NCBI GenBank assembly: GCA_003164755.1
Contig: PLUB01000030.1
Location: 1-42,447, forward strand
DNA length: 42,447 nucleotides
Reading direction: 5' to 3'
Source of the DNA: Methanosarcina sp.
GTDB lineage: Archaea; Halobacteriota; Methanosarcinia; Methanosarcinales; Methanosarcinaceae
Under the pieces are notes generated by a model. That model searched no databases. It was given only the letters and a program-made list of their open reading frames with translations, and had not been told where the DNA came from. The translations under genes and the position numbers were made by a program. Position 1 is the stretch's first letter. Each line of letters starts with the position of its first letter. This document shows positions 9,040 through 16,950 of the stretch, piece by piece.

Positions 9040-9201
9040 TTACCAAAATTTCTACCAAGGCTTTTTAGCTCCAGGTTGTTCTATCTGTTTTTGATTTAAG
9101 ACAGTCTGCAAGAGTACTGCCTAGGTTTGCATCGTCTCAGTTAGTTGCTCTATTTGGATGTCCTTCACTTTGAGTTGATCCAGTGGGTGTCTTTGCACAA
9201 C
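9040..9201 (-). pseudogene. C-terminal fragment of a coiled-coil protein ending KPW-KFW
   Basis: A minus-strand frame reads HPLDQLKVKDIQIEQLTETM, a TAG, then AVLLQTVLNQKQIEQPGAKK, PW, a TAG, and KFW followed by a TAA. The heptad-rich helix ending in a basic-tryptophan tail (KKPWWKFW in intact proteins) is typical of plasmid- and phage-type DNA-binding accessory proteins. Both TAGs fit single changes from CAG and TGG. Only the C-terminus remains, and no upstream part was found. Confidence 0.5.
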
Positions 9202-9224
9202 CCGCAGTGGAACGAAGAGTCGTA

Positions 9225-9434
9225 ATTTATTTAATAGGACAAACAGTCCTTGTAACCGATGGGAGCAAGGGAATAGAAAGATTTATCGGCCTCTATTTGA
9301 CAAAAGAAAGAGTAAACATCGTAATTGCAGCAAGGATTGATAGTGAAATAAAAGAGACAATGGATAAGTTAAGAAATGACAAAAATTTAATTTCAAGTAT
9401 TTATGCACAAATATTTTCTTCGAGGGTTATTTGA
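9225..9434 (+). pseudogene. Short-chain dehydrogenase/reductase N-terminal fragment
   Basis: About 65 residues match the N-terminal Rossmann fold of SDR enzymes: QTVLVTDGSKGIERFIGLYL (family: VTGGSxGIG), then VNIVIAARIDSEIKETMDKL. The glycine-rich NAD(P)-binding motif is damaged (D for G, E for G), and the catalytic Tyr-x-x-x-Lys half is missing. A decayed, truncated enzyme; its substrate cannot be told. Confidence 0.7.
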
Positions 9435-9471
9435 GAAATGGACTTACAGAGCCATTTCTTAGCACAGCCTT

Positions 9472-9702
9472 CTATTCTTTTAGAGTCCCAACAACCGTAG
9501 AATCCTTAAAAACCTCAGTCCCATGGGGCGCTTCGTCCATGGTTTCAGTAAGATCCTGTCCAGCATCATGAAGGCCCTGATGGACGCCATCTTCCCATAA
9601 ATAACTATTCGTGACATCATAAACTTGGCCTTGATAGGCAATGTAAATCTTCCCATTTTTGCCGTTGTAATCTGCAAGCTCTTCAAGTGTGTATTCTTTC
9701 AT
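9472..9702 (-). CDS. Cytochrome b5-like heme-binding domain protein
   Basis: 76 residues, a complete cytochrome b5-like heme/steroid-binding domain of the short archaeal/bacterial type. It begins MKEYTLEELADYNGKNGK, then IYIAYQGQVYDVTNSYLW, then GVHQGLHDAGQDLTE and DEAPHGTEVFKDSTVVGTL. Histidines stand at HQGLH and PHGTE as in this family, where they can serve as heme ligands. A GGAG ribosome site sits about 9 bases before ATG 9702. It is a soluble, probably redox- or ligand-binding protein and the one clearly intact gene in the decayed left third. Confidence 0.9.
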   Translation of the reverse strand: MKEYTLEELADYNGKNGKIYIAYQGQVYDVTNSYLWEDGVHQGLHDAGQDLTETMDEAPHGTEVFKDSTVVGTLKE

Positions 9703-10130
9703 TTTTCATATCTCCATTCCAATTTCTAACCTTAATATGACATATAAAAATAAATACCCTTACTTTTGTTTAATTGGTTGCATGAATATAAAAACATAAA
9801 TAAGAGCATTCCCTACTATTACTAACAAGAATGTATCCGCTCTTATCGAATCAACGGTTGCTGTTCAATTCTTTTACATTTATATTTGGTTAAGGTACAA
9901 AATGTCAAAAAATGTTATTTTTATGCTATAAATTAAAGAATTTTATTAGAAAATCTCTATACTTGGTACTCAAAGTTAGCATAAAATTCATTAACCGGTG
10001 ACAATAAATGATAATTTAGGACGATGGCTTATACGTGGCACAAGCACATATGTAGTAGTAATATTATATTTATTTACAAATATATATTTGAATCTAAGCA
10101 CTAGTTTTTGTGTTATCCAATTTCTCATAA
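9703..10130. other. Spacer, nothing recognised
   Basis: AT-rich sequence between the cytochrome b5-like gene and the DUF488 relic. It includes the likely promoter of the former; no conserved frame or repeat seen. Confidence 0.6.
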
Positions 10131-10488
10131 TTATTGTCTCTTTAATCTGGACTCCAGATACTCCTTTAAAACTGTGGCGTTATTAAAATCTTCATTTTTT
10201 GCAGCATAGAGCAGGGCCAGGTCAGTTTCTTTTGCTTTTTCTATGAGTTTTTGTACATACTCTTCCTTTAGCTCCAGTTCTTTAAGATAGCATTTTCTAA
10301 ACTCTTCCCATTTTTCAGGATCGTGGGAAAACCATTTTCTAAGCTCGTTTCCAGGAGCTATCTCCTTTAACCATAGATTCAAGCCTGACTTCATTTTTGC
10401 GAAGTCCCCTTAGCCAAAGCCTATCCACAAGTACCCTGAATCCATCCTGGTCAGATAGCTGTTCGTAAATCCTTTTCAGTCGAATCAT
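10131..10488 (-). pseudogene. DUF488 (YeaO-like) protein with a frameshift
   Basis: Reading from ATG 10488: MIRLKRIYEQLSDQDGFRVL and VDRLWLRGLRK, then a one-base shift in an A5 run (about 10395-10400), then LNLWLKEIAPGNELRKWFSH, DPEKWEEFRKCYLKELE and TDLALLYAAKNEDFNNATVL. This is the whole DUF488 domain of small conserved proteins of unknown biochemical role. The total span is 3n+1 bases, so one extra A explains everything. It could be a sequencing or slippage error, but neighbouring genes are broken as well. Confidence 0.85.
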
Positions 10489-10812
10489 CTGCTTCCCTTC
10501 TTTTAACTTGGCTTTCAAAGATGTACGAAAAGTGCATCGTTAGATAACGAAAAATCTGTAATTCCTAACTAAAATAAATACAAAAATGGTTTTATTGATG
10601 ACAAAAAATTAATAGCTATGATAGTGGTATGTAAATATAATCCTAAAATATTATGACGTTGATAGGCTCTAAGCATATCTATTTTAAAATTTAAAAAATC
10701 CAGAAAATCAACTAAAATCGATATGAGGCAGATTATTGTTTTGGTTAAAATGAGAATTATGCAGTCAATTGTTATCGTTTTTTCGCAACATTTGAAAGAT
10801 GAGTTTAATTAT
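10489..10812. other. Spacer, nothing recognised
   Basis: AT-rich; no conserved frame. It holds the upstream region of the DUF488 relic. Confidence 0.6.
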
Positions 10813-11106
10813 TTAAACATTTTTCTGAATGTATTTATCTCCTTTATGTACATCATGGGCTGTGAAACTAGCGGCCACATTATCCCCCTCAGCAATCATA
10901 TCCTCAAGTGTAACGTTAAGGTTCTAGAAGGTTGCTCTGCACGTAATGATGACTTCATGTATTCCCTTGATTCCTGGAGACGCAGGAAGAGGCGTATGCA
11001 TAAAAAAATCAGGTGATAGCAGCTCATCAACAGCATTCAGGTTTCCCTTCAATGGTCCAAACTCAATAAATTGACGAACTATTGCTTTGTTTTCTTCTGT
11101 AGACAT
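10813..11106 (-). pseudogene. SnoaL-like ester cyclase, stop codon and lost C-terminus
   Basis: ATG 11106: MSTEENKAIVRQFIEFGPLK, then NAVDELLSPDFFMHTPL, GIKGIHEVI, RATF, a TAG at 10924-10926, and in the same frame NLNVTLEDMIAEGDNVAASF then TAHDVHKGD. This is the SnoaL/NTF2-like fold of small polyketide-cyclase-related proteins (family text: FPDLxVTxEDxIAEGDxVAxR). After HKGD the match ends (KYIQKNV, stop), so the second half is missing. The TAG stands at the family's proline-aspartate position. Confidence 0.8.
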
Positions 11107-11180
11107 GTTTTCCTCATCTGTGGTTTTTATTTGTCCTGTTTTAATCCCATTATTGGCTATATTTATCTTTGAAGCGATTT

Positions 11181-11541
11181 TTAGTGATGTGTGCCTTCCA
11201 CAACCTCTATTCCCGCATCTTTAATTGTCTTTCGGATACTATCCAGATTGGGGCATTTGGGGTAAGCGTCTTCCATAAGCATGCAGGAACTTAGATGCAC
11301 AACATCCAGACCATGTTTTATAAGAGTATTTACCAGACGGTACACTCTCCTTCCAGAGCACCCTCCACATGTGAAAAAGGCGATTATCTGCGTGTCTTTA
11401 TCGTAAGCCTCAAAGTGAGACTTCCTCTCGTTGAAAGCCTTAAAGCAGCCTACTCCGGGGCAGGTTTCAGAGATGATATCACAGCGGACGACAGCTATCT
11501 TTTATAGAGCTTGGTTCTTCGATCATTATCCTACAATCCAT
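11181..11541 (-). pseudogene. CGGC-domain protein with a frameshift
   Basis: Start at ATG 11541 (MDCRIMIEEPSSI), one extra A in an A4 run near 11500, then KIAVVRCDIISETCPGVGCF, IIAFFTCGGCSGRRVYRLV, DVVHLSSCMLMEDAYPKCPN and IEVVEGTHH. This is the CGGC family of small methanogen/bacterial proteins with several conserved cysteines, presumed to bind metal or act in redox; the function is unknown. The span is 3n+1. It lies 15 bases after the cupin relic on the same strand, so the two formed an operon. Confidence 0.85.
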
Positions 11542-11556
11542 TTTGCGTAGTCAGTA

Positions 11557-11893
11557 TTACAACAAGCATGTGGGTTCGGCTTGCCTTGGGACTTTAACGA
11601 CAAGTACTCTAAATATCCCATTTTCGGGATTCATAAGACGGTGAGGAATCTTTGCGGGGCTTTAGATTAACATATCCCTGCTGACTTCTTGTGTTTCGTC
11701 CCCGATCTCAACAACACCTTTTCCCTCAAGAACATAAAAAAACACATCCACGGGTGTGATGCTTTTTTAAGGCTTCCTCAGATTTTAGCTCTATGTGCAC
11801 TCCCTGGGCATGTTCGGTATCATAGAGTATGCGAGAACTCACATTGTGAGTATTAGGCTTTTCCGGTGAGGATTTCATCTCTATAACTTTCAT
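11557..11893 (-). pseudogene. Cupin-domain protein, frameshift and stop
   Basis: Begins MKVIEMKSSPEKPNTHNV at ATG 11893, with HIELKSEEALKKH, then a frameshift next to an A6 run near 11765, then ITPVDVFFYVLEGKGVVEIG, VSRDMLI, a TAA, SPAKIPHRLMN and FRVLVVKVPRQAEPT. A single-domain cupin (beta-barrel) of the ethanolamine/RmlC type, first gene of a cupin-CGGC pair. The glycine-rich cupin motif 1 is present but reads in two frames, and the TAA replaces the usual glutamate of the second motif. Confidence 0.85.
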
Positions 11894-12016
11894 ATTATTG
11901 TCTTCATTTAACTGTAAGTTTCCATGTTTTGAATGCATTCTAAATATTTTTCCATCAATTTGTTTCTTTTACTCTTCCTTTGCTTTCCTTCTTCAAACTC
12001 CTTCTTTTCTCTATGC

Positions 12017-12199
12017 TCACGCTTGGTTCAGAAGTACTTTCATGTCCTCTTTGACTGTCGTATGAGGCTTAATGTTGAATTTTTCAACCAGCACTTTAAG
12101 GACTTTCGGAGAGAGACAGGCCGGAAGTGTAGGGCCAAGAGTGACATTATTTACGCCAAGGCTAAAACCCCTTTCTTCCCGCATTCCAAGACAAGGCCT
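12017..12199 (-). pseudogene. hcp copy 2, internally deleted, inverted
   Basis: On the minus strand, [34 protein letters not shown] and [13 protein letters not shown] are the C-terminus of a hybrid-cluster protein. It parallels the end of the plus-strand hcp ([19 protein letters not shown]) at clearly diverged nucleotide identity. Directly upstream in this strand comes the segment equivalent to GLV-ECGKKGV of Hcp. About 290 codons between the two are deleted, apparently at a short direct repeat around TAGCCTTGG. Similarity continues into the 3' flank after the stop, so whole gene ends were duplicated. Confidence 0.75.
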
Positions 12200-12247
12200 A
12201 TGAGGTCTTGTCATGGAATGCGGGAAGAAAGGGGTTCTAGCTTTGGC
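12155..12247. repeat. 93-bp near-palindrome at the junction of two hcp copies
   Basis: Arms 12155-12199 and 12203-12247 are reverse complements over 45 bases with five mismatches, separated by three bases. The core AACCCCTTTCTTCCCGCATT is identical in both arms. Each arm is Hcp coding sequence ([14 protein letters not shown] region), read outward on each strand. Such a structure would extrude as a cruciform and fold as a strong RNA hairpin. Confidence 0.95.
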
Positions 12248-13268
12248 CCTGCTTGATAAAGCCAACACTGAAACATATGGAAACCCTGAGCCTACTGCTG
12301 TCAATATCGGTGTGAGAGATCGACCCGGAATTCTTATCAGTGGGCATGATCTACGGGATATTGAGCAGCTCCTTGAGCAGACAAAGGGCACTAGAATTGA
12401 TGTTTATACCCATGGAGAAATGCTGCCTGCGAACTCGTACCCTGCCTTCAAGAAATATGATAATTTCATAGGCAATTATGGGAGTGCTTGGTGGAAACAA
12501 AATGAGGAGTTTGAGAAATTCAATGGACCTATTCTGATGACGACAAATTGTATAATCCCGCCAAGAGAGTCATATCGAAACAGGATTTGCACTACAGGAG
12601 TAGTGGACTTTGGAGGACTTTTCCATATATCTGAAAAAGAAGAGGGTACAAAAGATTTCACTCCTCTGATTGAACAGGCAAAAACAAGCAAGCCCCCAGA
12701 GCAGTTGGAAAGCGGAACAATTGTTTGTGGCTTTGCACATGAAGCGGCTCTATCAGTTGCAGATAAAATCATAGATGCTGTAAAAAGCGGAAAAATCAGC
12801 AGGTTCATGGTTATGGTAGGATGTGATGGAAGACACAAGGAGAGGACATACTACACCGAATTTGCAAAAGCCCTTCCTAAAGACACTGTTATCCTGACCG
12901 CAGGCTGTGCCAAATACCGCTATAACAAACTAAATCTTGGCGACCTCGGTGGAATCCCAAGAGTTATCGATGCTGGACAGTGTAATGATTCTTACTCGCT
13001 TGTGGTAATAGCCCAAAAACTTGCGGAAGCCTTTGATCTTAAGGACATAAACGACTTACCTGTATCCTATAATATAGCTTGGTATGAACAAAAAGCCGTT
13101 CTCGTCCTACTTGCTCTCCTAAGCCTTGGAATAAAAAATATCACCCTTGGTCCTACCCTTCCAGCTTGTATATCTCCGAACGTTCTCAAAGTGCTGGTAG
13201 ATAATTTCAACATCAGACCAAGTACAACGGTCGAAGAAGACATGAAAATACTTTTGAATCAAGTATGA
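12213..13268 (+). pseudogene. hcp: Hybrid-cluster protein (hydroxylamine reductase), N-terminal half missing
   Basis: 351 residues, the C-terminal two thirds of Hcp, which handles NO and hydroxylamine through a Fe-S-O hybrid cluster. All cluster-ligand regions are visible: SGHDLRD and [10 protein letters not shown] (His, Glu), [51 protein letters not shown] and WYEQKA (Glu, Lys). The N-terminal part with the CxxC-type [4Fe-4S]/[2Fe-2S] site and helical bundle is absent. A TGA lies at 12201-12203 in frame just upstream, inside the palindrome. The remaining 351 codons have no stop. The ATG at 12213 is an internal methionine of the ancestral gene, so expression is doubtful. Confidence 0.9.
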
Positions 13269-13383
13269 GCCTGGGGAAAAGCGGAGGAATCTGAGGGAGA
13301 AAAGCAAATACTTGTTTCAAGCTTTGGCTCTCTATGTTTTTGATCGCAAGCTTCTATACTAACAATTTAACAGAGAATGAAGG

Positions 13384-13731
13384 ATGGAAAAAGAGTACCT
13401 AGATCTTCAATTTGCTGAAAATGAATTCTATCGTGCTTATTCGCTTGCATTGAAAGTGGCAGGTAGCAATAAGGGTACAATTGCAAGAGTTGAAAAAATA
13501 CGCACTGAATCGGATCTAAAAGAATCGGAACTCTACATAGAATTGCAAAGTGCAATTAAAGTAGCTGAAGCATATGCATCTCAATCTGTAATACAAGCTG
13601 ATAATGGCAAGGAAAGAAGTGATAAAATTGAAAAGTATATAGAACTTCTGAGAAAACAATATGCTACCAAGAAAAGTACAGTATTCGATGCAGCAACAAT
13701 CAAACTTCGGGCTATCGCTCTTGGTCGTTGA
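13384..13731 (+). CDS. Helical protein of unknown function
   Basis: 115 residues, MEKEYLDLQFAENEFYRAYS onward, rich in Glu/Lys/Ala. It is probably almost entirely alpha-helical with coiled-coil character (VEKIRTESDLKESELYIELQ, IEKYIELLRKQYATKK). No cysteines, signal peptide or known motif. The ribosome site is poor (GAAGG directly before ATG), so it may be leaderless. It lies 115 bp after hcp on the same strand and could be a phage-type structural or chaperone protein, but that is a guess from composition only. The long clean frame in a decayed region argues that it is real. Confidence 0.55.
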   Translation: MEKEYLDLQFAENEFYRAYSLALKVAGSNKGTIARVEKIRTESDLKESELYIELQSAIKVAEAYASQSVIQADNGKERSDKIEKYIELLRKQYATKKSTVFDAATIKLRAIALGR

Positions 13732-13794
13732 GTCTAGGTACATGGAAATCATTTCTTCAGCGAACATATTATCGTTGATTCCTGATAGCAGAAA

Positions 13795-13950
13795 GCAACT
13801 GATAACGTTGCTGCTCGTCTTATAGCTCGGAGTATACATCAGGACGAGTCTATGAAGTTACCACTACAAGCAAGCCAATAACTATGACAGGTATAGACAT
13901 ATTTCGAGTATCAAGTTGGGATTTTACTAAAATAGAACTTACGCACTTGA
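13795..13950 (+). pseudogene. SnoaL-like ester cyclase, C-terminal remnant
   Basis: Plus-strand reading DNVAARLIARSIHQDESMKL, P, then after a frameshift TSKPITMTGIDIFRVSSWDF. This matches the second half of SnoaL-like proteins (family: EGDxVAxRxxxxGTHxGEFxGxPPTGKPVTMTGIDIFRxxDGKIVE). It is not the missing half of the relic at 10813-11106, because both contain the DNVAA block; it is a second paralogue. The N-terminal half is gone. Confidence 0.6.
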
Positions 13951-14106
13951 GGCACAAAAATAAGTGGAAAAGACATTTATGGTTAAAATATATCTTTTAG
14001 ACAGTTATATATCCAATGCTATTGATTTTTTCAGTTCAACTCGTAGATTCTAAGGTAAAATTTGTGTACAATAACCTTGAATGGGATTGGTTTTACGGTA
14101 AAACGA

Positions 14107-14463
14107 ATGATCGTAAAAATTGACGAAGAAAAATGAACAGGCTGTGGGAAATGTGTCGCACCCTGTGCAGAGGGTGCTATTAAAATCATTAACGGGAAAG
14201 CGAAGGTTTTATCCGAAGAACTCTGTGACGGCATGGGTTTCTGCATTGGAATCTGTCCTGAGGGTGCAATCTCAGTTGAAGAAAGATATACCATCAAATT
14301 TAATAGAGAAAAGGCAGCAGCTCAACCCCAGAAAAAAGATATCATCATCCACTGCTTCTCCTGCGGAGCTGGAGAAAACACTAATTACCTCCTGCCTCTT
14401 AGACACAAAATGGAAAGTCTTTGGGTATGTACCCGTTGCCTTCCAAAGCTAATCCATGGTTAA
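14107..14463 (+). pseudogene. Two-cluster ferredoxin with a UGA at the first cluster cysteine
   Basis: ATG 14107: MIVKIDEEK, then TGA at 14134-14136, TGCGKCVAPCAEGAIKI, SEELCDGMGFCIGICPEGAI, then a C-terminal domain with HCFSCGAGENTNYLLPLRHK and VCTRCLPKLIHG. The first part is a bacterial-type 2[4Fe-4S] ferredoxin and the C-terminal CxxC pairs suggest a zinc or further metal site. In the family the residue before TGCGKC is cysteine, so TGC has become TGA. Apart from that codon the 119-codon frame is undamaged. Selenocysteine is not expected in Methanosarcina, hence a nonsense mutation is the default reading. Confidence 0.85.
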
Positions 14464-14534
14464 TCAGGTATCCAAACCCTATTGCCAAAGTAGTCAATCA
14501 AACTATTTATCTTATTCTTTAGAGTCAATAAAAG
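14464..14534. other. Short spacer before MITE
   Basis: No feature apart from the ferredoxin 3' flank. Confidence 0.5.
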
Positions 14535-14685
14535 GGTTCCGTTGCAAAAATAATTTTTCGGTAATTTGTGGCTATAATTCTTGTCTTTAAATGTTATTTT
14601 TCTACTTAATGAGAGTACTCAAATTTCCTAATTGTGAAGGTTTTTGCTGATTTTGCAACAAAGCCATATTTTTTGCAACGGAACC
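14535..14685. mobile_element. 151-bp MITE with IS6-type terminal repeats
   Basis: Ends GGTTCCGTTGCAAAAA and its exact reverse complement enclose 151 bp. IS6-family (IS26/IS240-like) ends have the form GGxxCTGTTGCAAA, so this looks like an internally deleted IS6-type element. It has no transposase frame. A third partial copy of the TTGCAACAAAG motif lies just inside the right end. No clear 8-bp target duplication is visible. Confidence 0.6.
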
Positions 14686-15728
14686 AATTTTGGTGTGTAG
14701 AAGCATATGCATATTTCCTAATCCCTACTACGATAATTATCAGGAAAGAAATCTGATAAATGAGAAAATAATTTTTCTGACTCAAGAATACTACCCTTGG
14801 CATCCAAAAAAAATCTCATATTTAGTGTTTTGAAAATACTTTATAAAGTCCTAATTATAAAAATTGGCTCTTATAATTCGTCTAAAGCATAATTTTCAAC
14901 ACATTGACAAACCCCTATTGACATGGCGATTTAAACTCCATCATGGGCTTTTAATGAGCTCATACCGTTTATATGTATTTTCAGCTTTCTGTCTGGATAC
15001 TTTTTAACATGCCACCTATGACTTTTCGGATAGAATCTAAGCTATAAGCATATTCACTTTTGAAGCAAGCTGAATCTCTTTCAAATGCATAAACTAGTTG
15101 AAGGATGGTGAAACTTTAATCTAGCATGGCTGATATTAAGTAAAAGAGAAGATTCCTTTGAGTTTTCGCTTAGCTGGAGACAAAAATGAAACAGACCCTA
15201 TAGTTTTGTCATCATAAACCGTAACCAGACTTAACCAGTTCCATACTGTCAAACAGAAATTCATAATTCTGAGAGACATTGAATGGATATATTCTACTTG
15301 CTGTCTTGCAAAGTCACAGAATAAATACATAATTATTATCTTACTAATTAGATATTATTTGATTTTTAAGTAATAATTAACAAAATTTGTAAACAATATA
15401 GGTATTTATGGTAGTTTATAGGCTACTAAATGCGGTTAGTACGCATATTTCGCTTTATATTATTAGATAATAAGTACACAAATATCATTATTCAAAATAT
15501 ATGTTGAGCTATAACAAATATTTCAAATATATAACTATCACGGTCTTTTAAAAATAGAGCTAGATTCCTCAATTAAATGGTGTTGTTTACGTGGTTTATC
15601 TACCACTGAGAAGTGAATTAAAATATCAACAATCGTAATATGTTTTCTCTAACAATTTAACCATTTTTACGAATATTTAACTGCATGCTTGCTACCTATT
15701 TATACAAGATCTTTCGATACAATGCTCC
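14686..15728. other. Long spacer upstream of the TlyA-like gene
   Basis: No recognised gene. A minus-strand open frame at 15136-15330 has ordinary-looking composition but matches nothing and lacks a ribosome site. The region 15330-15690 is very AT-rich. Confidence 0.5.
15697..15705 (+). promoter_or_regulatory. Archaeal TATA box for the TlyA-like gene
   Basis: TATTTATAC lies about 24-32 bases before the ATG at 15729. Transcription would therefore begin within a few bases of the start codon. Since no Shine-Dalgarno sequence is present, a leaderless mRNA is likely. Confidence 0.45.
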
Positions 15729-16385
15729 ATGAGACTAGATGCATACCTTGTAGAGATGGGCCATTTTAAGTCAAGAGGACGATCAAAGCTTGCTATTCTT
15801 GCAGGAAATGTAAAGGTCAATGGCATAGCGGTAACGAAAACATCAAGAGATGCGTCTACTGATGACATTATTGAAGTTACCGATGGACTGGACTATCCAA
15901 AGGGATATTTCAAGCTCAAGCTTGTTCAGGAGGAAAGTGGTATTCTGAACCCTGGGGACATAGTTCTTGACCTGGGGTCAAGTGCAGGAGGATTTATCCT
16001 TTTTGCATCTGAAATTGCAGGTCACGTAAAGGGAATAGAATTCAGTCGAAACTTTAGGAGCGAGCTAGGAAAGATAGCCTATGAAAGGGAAAACGTTGAG
16101 GTAATGTTTGGAGACATCTTCACAGTACCCCTTAACTTACTTTCCAAGGAGTTAGTAGATGTAATTCTTTTTGATATAACCCTGGAGCCTGAAGATTCTA
16201 TTAAAGCGCTTTCTAGAATATTGCCCCTGCTTAAAGAAGATGGGAAGTTACTTCAGGTAATCAAAAGTCCAAAAAAGAAAAATCCAAAACCCATACTGAA
16301 CAAAATTGAGAACCTAGGATTTGAAATCCAAAAAATCATTGGTTCGGAAAAACAAGAAATTTATGTTGTTGCGAGAAAGATTTAA
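15729..16385 (+). CDS. S4-domain RrmJ/TlyA-type rRNA 2'-O-methyltransferase
   Basis: 218 residues. Residues 1-60 form an S4 RNA-binding domain (MRLDAYLVEMGHFKSRGRSK, VKVNG, TDDIIEVTDG). Residues 70-218 form an FtsJ-like SAM-dependent methyltransferase: LNPGDIVLDLGSSAGGFILF is the SAM-binding motif I, IEFSRNFR follows, then MFGDIF, and DVILFDITLEP stands where the family has its catalytic aspartate. TlyA-like proteins methylate ribosomal RNA; the target here is inferred. The frame is intact. Its last five codons and stop fall inside a 64-bp stretch nearly identical to the right end of the IS5-family relic at 19205-19270, so the natural 3' end may have been replaced by IS sequence without much effect on length. 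Confidence 0.88.
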   Translation: MRLDAYLVEMGHFKSRGRSKLAILAGNVKVNGIAVTKTSRDASTDDIIEVTDGLDYPKGYFKLKLVQEESGILNPGDIVLDLGSSAGGFILFASEIAGHVKGIEFSRNFRSELGKIAYERENVEVMFGDIFTVPLNLLSKELVDVILFDITLEPEDSIKALSRILPLLKEDGKLLQVIKSPKKKNPKPILNKIENLGFEIQKIIGSEKQEIYVVARKI

Positions 16386-16434
16386 ACAGGATTCTCAAGA
16401 AGAATAAAATTAGAGATAAATCGGAATTCTCTAA
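16371..16434 (-). mobile_element. IS5-family right-end scar at the 3' end of the TlyA-like gene
   Basis: From GCGAGAAAGATTTAAACAGG to GGAATTCTCT this segment matches the reverse complement of 19205-19270, the right end of the IS5 relic there, in all but about five positions. The more diverged relic at 30948-32000 ends in a similar way. No transposase part is attached. The strand given is by the terminal repeat only and is uncertain. Confidence 0.65.
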
Positions 16435-16950
16435 AATGTTTACTAGTGTACTTGCGGATTGGCAGTAGATTGAAAAAACAATAGCCTCTAAAAAAATATT
16501 ATAAACAGAAAACAATTTTAGAATATATAAATAGGAGCAACACTTTGCATTCTGATGTTAGTCTTTTAATTAGGGTCATTGACAATCGTGTCAACGAGCA
16601 TATATCAACATAATTTTACAGAAAATTATGCACCTGCCAAGAGTTCTATTTTTAAAAATTTAGTGTAAGTAAAATATATATCGGTGCACATAACTTATAT
16701 ATATCCAAAGTTATTTGCGGATACCCAACTTTAGACTGTGTTGTCAGCTAAATTTGGATCTATTGATCAAAGCTGAATAGATGGAGTAAGAAACTAACAA
16801 ATTATGCGATTATAGCCACTCTACTAGTTAGTATTATATCAAGAATTAGATGTGTTACAACATTATGAAGAAAATTGATGAATATTCACCATCAAATTAG
16901 ATTGTCTTTGAATTTATCTAAATAATAATATCAGAAAAGGGATTCATTAT
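16435..16950. other. Spacer upstream of propeller gene 2
   Basis: AT-rich, no conserved frame. It includes several TATA-like stretches near 16675-16710; none can be assigned. Confidence 0.5.

Noticed and set aside
10723..11016. Plus-strand 97-codon frame
   Set aside because: Antisense to the SnoaL relic.
12476..12838. Minus-strand 120-codon frame
   Set aside because: Antisense shadow of hcp.
14120..14452. Plus-strand 110-codon frame over the ferredoxin
   Set aside because: Out-of-frame shadow; the ferredoxin frame carries all CxxC motifs.
14535..14685. Possible transcription terminator or riboswitch from the strong inverted repeat
   Set aside because: The exact IS6-like terminal sequence and the 151-bp spacing fit a MITE better.
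15136..15330. Minus-strand 64-codon frame
   Set aside because: No ribosome site, no family, no conserved neighbour; cannot be distinguished from chance.
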